Origin: Gymnopilus junonius
Taxonomy: Eukaryota > Basidiomycota > Agaricomycetes > Agaricales > Galerinaceae
Direction of reading: 5' to 3'
Length of the DNA stretch: 18,453 bases
Assembly: GCA_015501075.1 (NCBI GenBank)
Contig: JADNYJ010000611.1
Location: forward strand, 1-18,453
Shown here: positions 17,651 to 18,453 of the stretch, in pieces
Position numbering within the stretch: the first letter of the stretch is position 1
Layout: each line of letters starts with the position of its first letter
The notes under the pieces: generated by a model
Told to the model about the DNA's origin: nothing
Seen by the model: the letters and a program-made list of their open reading frames with translations, nothing else
Databases searched by the model: none
Made by a program: the position numbers and the translations under genes

Positions 17651-18453
17651 ACACCTACAGAGGATATACAATGCAAACGACGTGCAAATGATGCTATATC
17701 AGTTGGGAGCGCTCTGGCTGCTTCCTCTGACTCTGGGAAGCGTCCCTGCATCTTCTGCAATGACCCAGCGCATGGAATCAAGGATTGCGACGCATACAAG
17801 CGAGGAGCAGAGTATGCAACCAACAAAGCGCACTATCTGGGCCAATAAGCCACCAAAGTGAAAAAAGGCTGCAGCTGCAGCTGCCTCCCACAGACTCCAC
17901 ATCTTCATCAGGAGTGACTGAATTCACTAGAAGTGCAAGTCATCACTCTTCTACCTCACTCCCACCTGCTGATAATGACTGGACTGCAGACACAGGTGCC
18001 ACATCTCATATGACCCCACATCGTCATTGGATGCGCAATTACATTCCCTTTTGCACTGGGATGAAGTTAGCAGATGGCAGCATTGTTAGTTCAGCAGGAA
18101 TTGGAACTGTGGTGTTTCACCCAGTTATTAGAGGTCAGGCAATGCATCCAGTAGAGTTTTCTAGAGTCCTTCATGTACCAGCACTTCAATCAAACCTTCT
18201 CTCATGCCTATACCTTGTCAGAGTAAAGGGCTTTGAGATTCACATCAATTCAGAGCAAATGGCCTTCAATCTGCAAAATGAGACCTATTCTGCGCTCCCT
18301 TGAAGTCCAACAACTCTGCAATTCTGGGAGGATGCACCGCACTTAGTCAAGAGTCTGCACACTGGGTTTTGATGCTACCACTTACTCCTACACTCTGGCA
18401 TCGTTGCTGTTGTCACTGCAATCATGCAGACATCTCTAAGATGCACAGAAATG
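17651..18453 (+). pseudogene. Copia gag-pol fragment, copy 2 (runs off the window)
   Basis: The zinc knuckle is at 17747-17788 (CIFCNDPAHGIKDC), the protease DTGA codons at 17989-18000, and the pre-integrase LWH near 18393. From SSSGVTEFTR (about 17905) to FNLQNET the protease frame is open and better preserved than in copy 1. A frameshift after FNLQNET (near 18283) comes from missing bases compared with copy 1. The knuckle-to-protease join is again broken, in the A run near 17862. Confidence 0.82.

Larger units (their letters stand above)
10227..18453. repeat. Copy 2 of the ~10.23-kb direct repeat
   Basis: Second copy, running to the window edge. It includes the same nested LINE pair with the same 15-bp target-site duplication, so the duplication happened after both LINE insertions. 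The sequence 8226-10226 would be the rest of the unit if the array is tandem, but its partner would lie outside the window. Confidence 0.93.
16915..18453 (+). mobile_element. Ty1/copia-type element, 5' part, cut by the window end, copy 2
   Basis: Same layout as 6680-8244: LTR, primer-binding site, leader, zinc knuckle, protease and pre-integrase. The window ends inside pol, so whether this copy is complete cannot be known from here. Confidence 0.85.

Noticed and set aside
1..18453. CRISPR array, bacterial operon or prophage
   Set aside because: No spaced short repeats. Introns, poly(A) tails and retroelements indicate a eukaryotic genome; the large repeats are explained by duplication and LINEs.

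Overview
The window reads as transposon-dense genomic DNA of a filamentous fungus, most likely a basidiomycete (Agaricomycete-like). The reasons are very short GT-AG introns (49-72 nt), a Tad-like non-LTR retrotransposon (LINE) with an AP endonuclease, reverse transcriptase and RNase H, and a small-LTR Ty1/copia element. The lineage is inferred; no single-copy marker gene is present. Nothing looks bacterial or viral.

The dominant architecture is a direct duplication. Bases 1-8225 recur at about 10227-18453, a period of about 10.23-10.25 kb. Each copy reads, left to right: (a) 3' exons of an unrecognised multi-exon gene (1-806; fuller version 8263-11059); (b) a 5'-truncated plus-strand LINE (807-927 plus 5406-6503; 11060-11180 plus 15638-16739); (c) inside it, a 4.4-4.5 kb minus-strand LINE of the same family (928-5390; 11181-15622), bounded by a perfect 15-bp target-site duplication; (d) a short AT-rich spacer; (e) the 5' part of a copia-type element, with a 165-bp LTR, a primer-binding site complementary to the initiator-Met tRNA anticodon arm, a long leader, and a Gag zinc knuckle, aspartic protease and pre-integrase segment. 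Between the two visible copies (about 8245-10226) lies the 5' part of the unrecognised gene. The window starts inside a gene and ends inside copia, so it fits two consecutive units of a tandem array, or a misassembly.

The inner LINE is the most informative element. It keeps the ORF1 C-terminus (zinc knuckle) and all of ORF2. ORF1 stop and ORF2 start overlap as TAATG in both copies, an arrangement known to give translational coupling in some LINEs. It ends in a conserved tail with a hairpin and a tRNA A-box-like motif before the poly(A).

No large reading frame is intact. Two kinds of damage are visible. Single-base indels in short runs are spread everywhere and look like long-read consensus errors; in several places one copy has the right frame where the other does not. 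Base substitutions, mostly C-to-T/G-to-A and often at CpG, are concentrated in the inner LINE ORF2 and 3' UTR. In copy 2 they create three nonsense codons. In copy 1 one replaces the serine of the endonuclease SDH motif.
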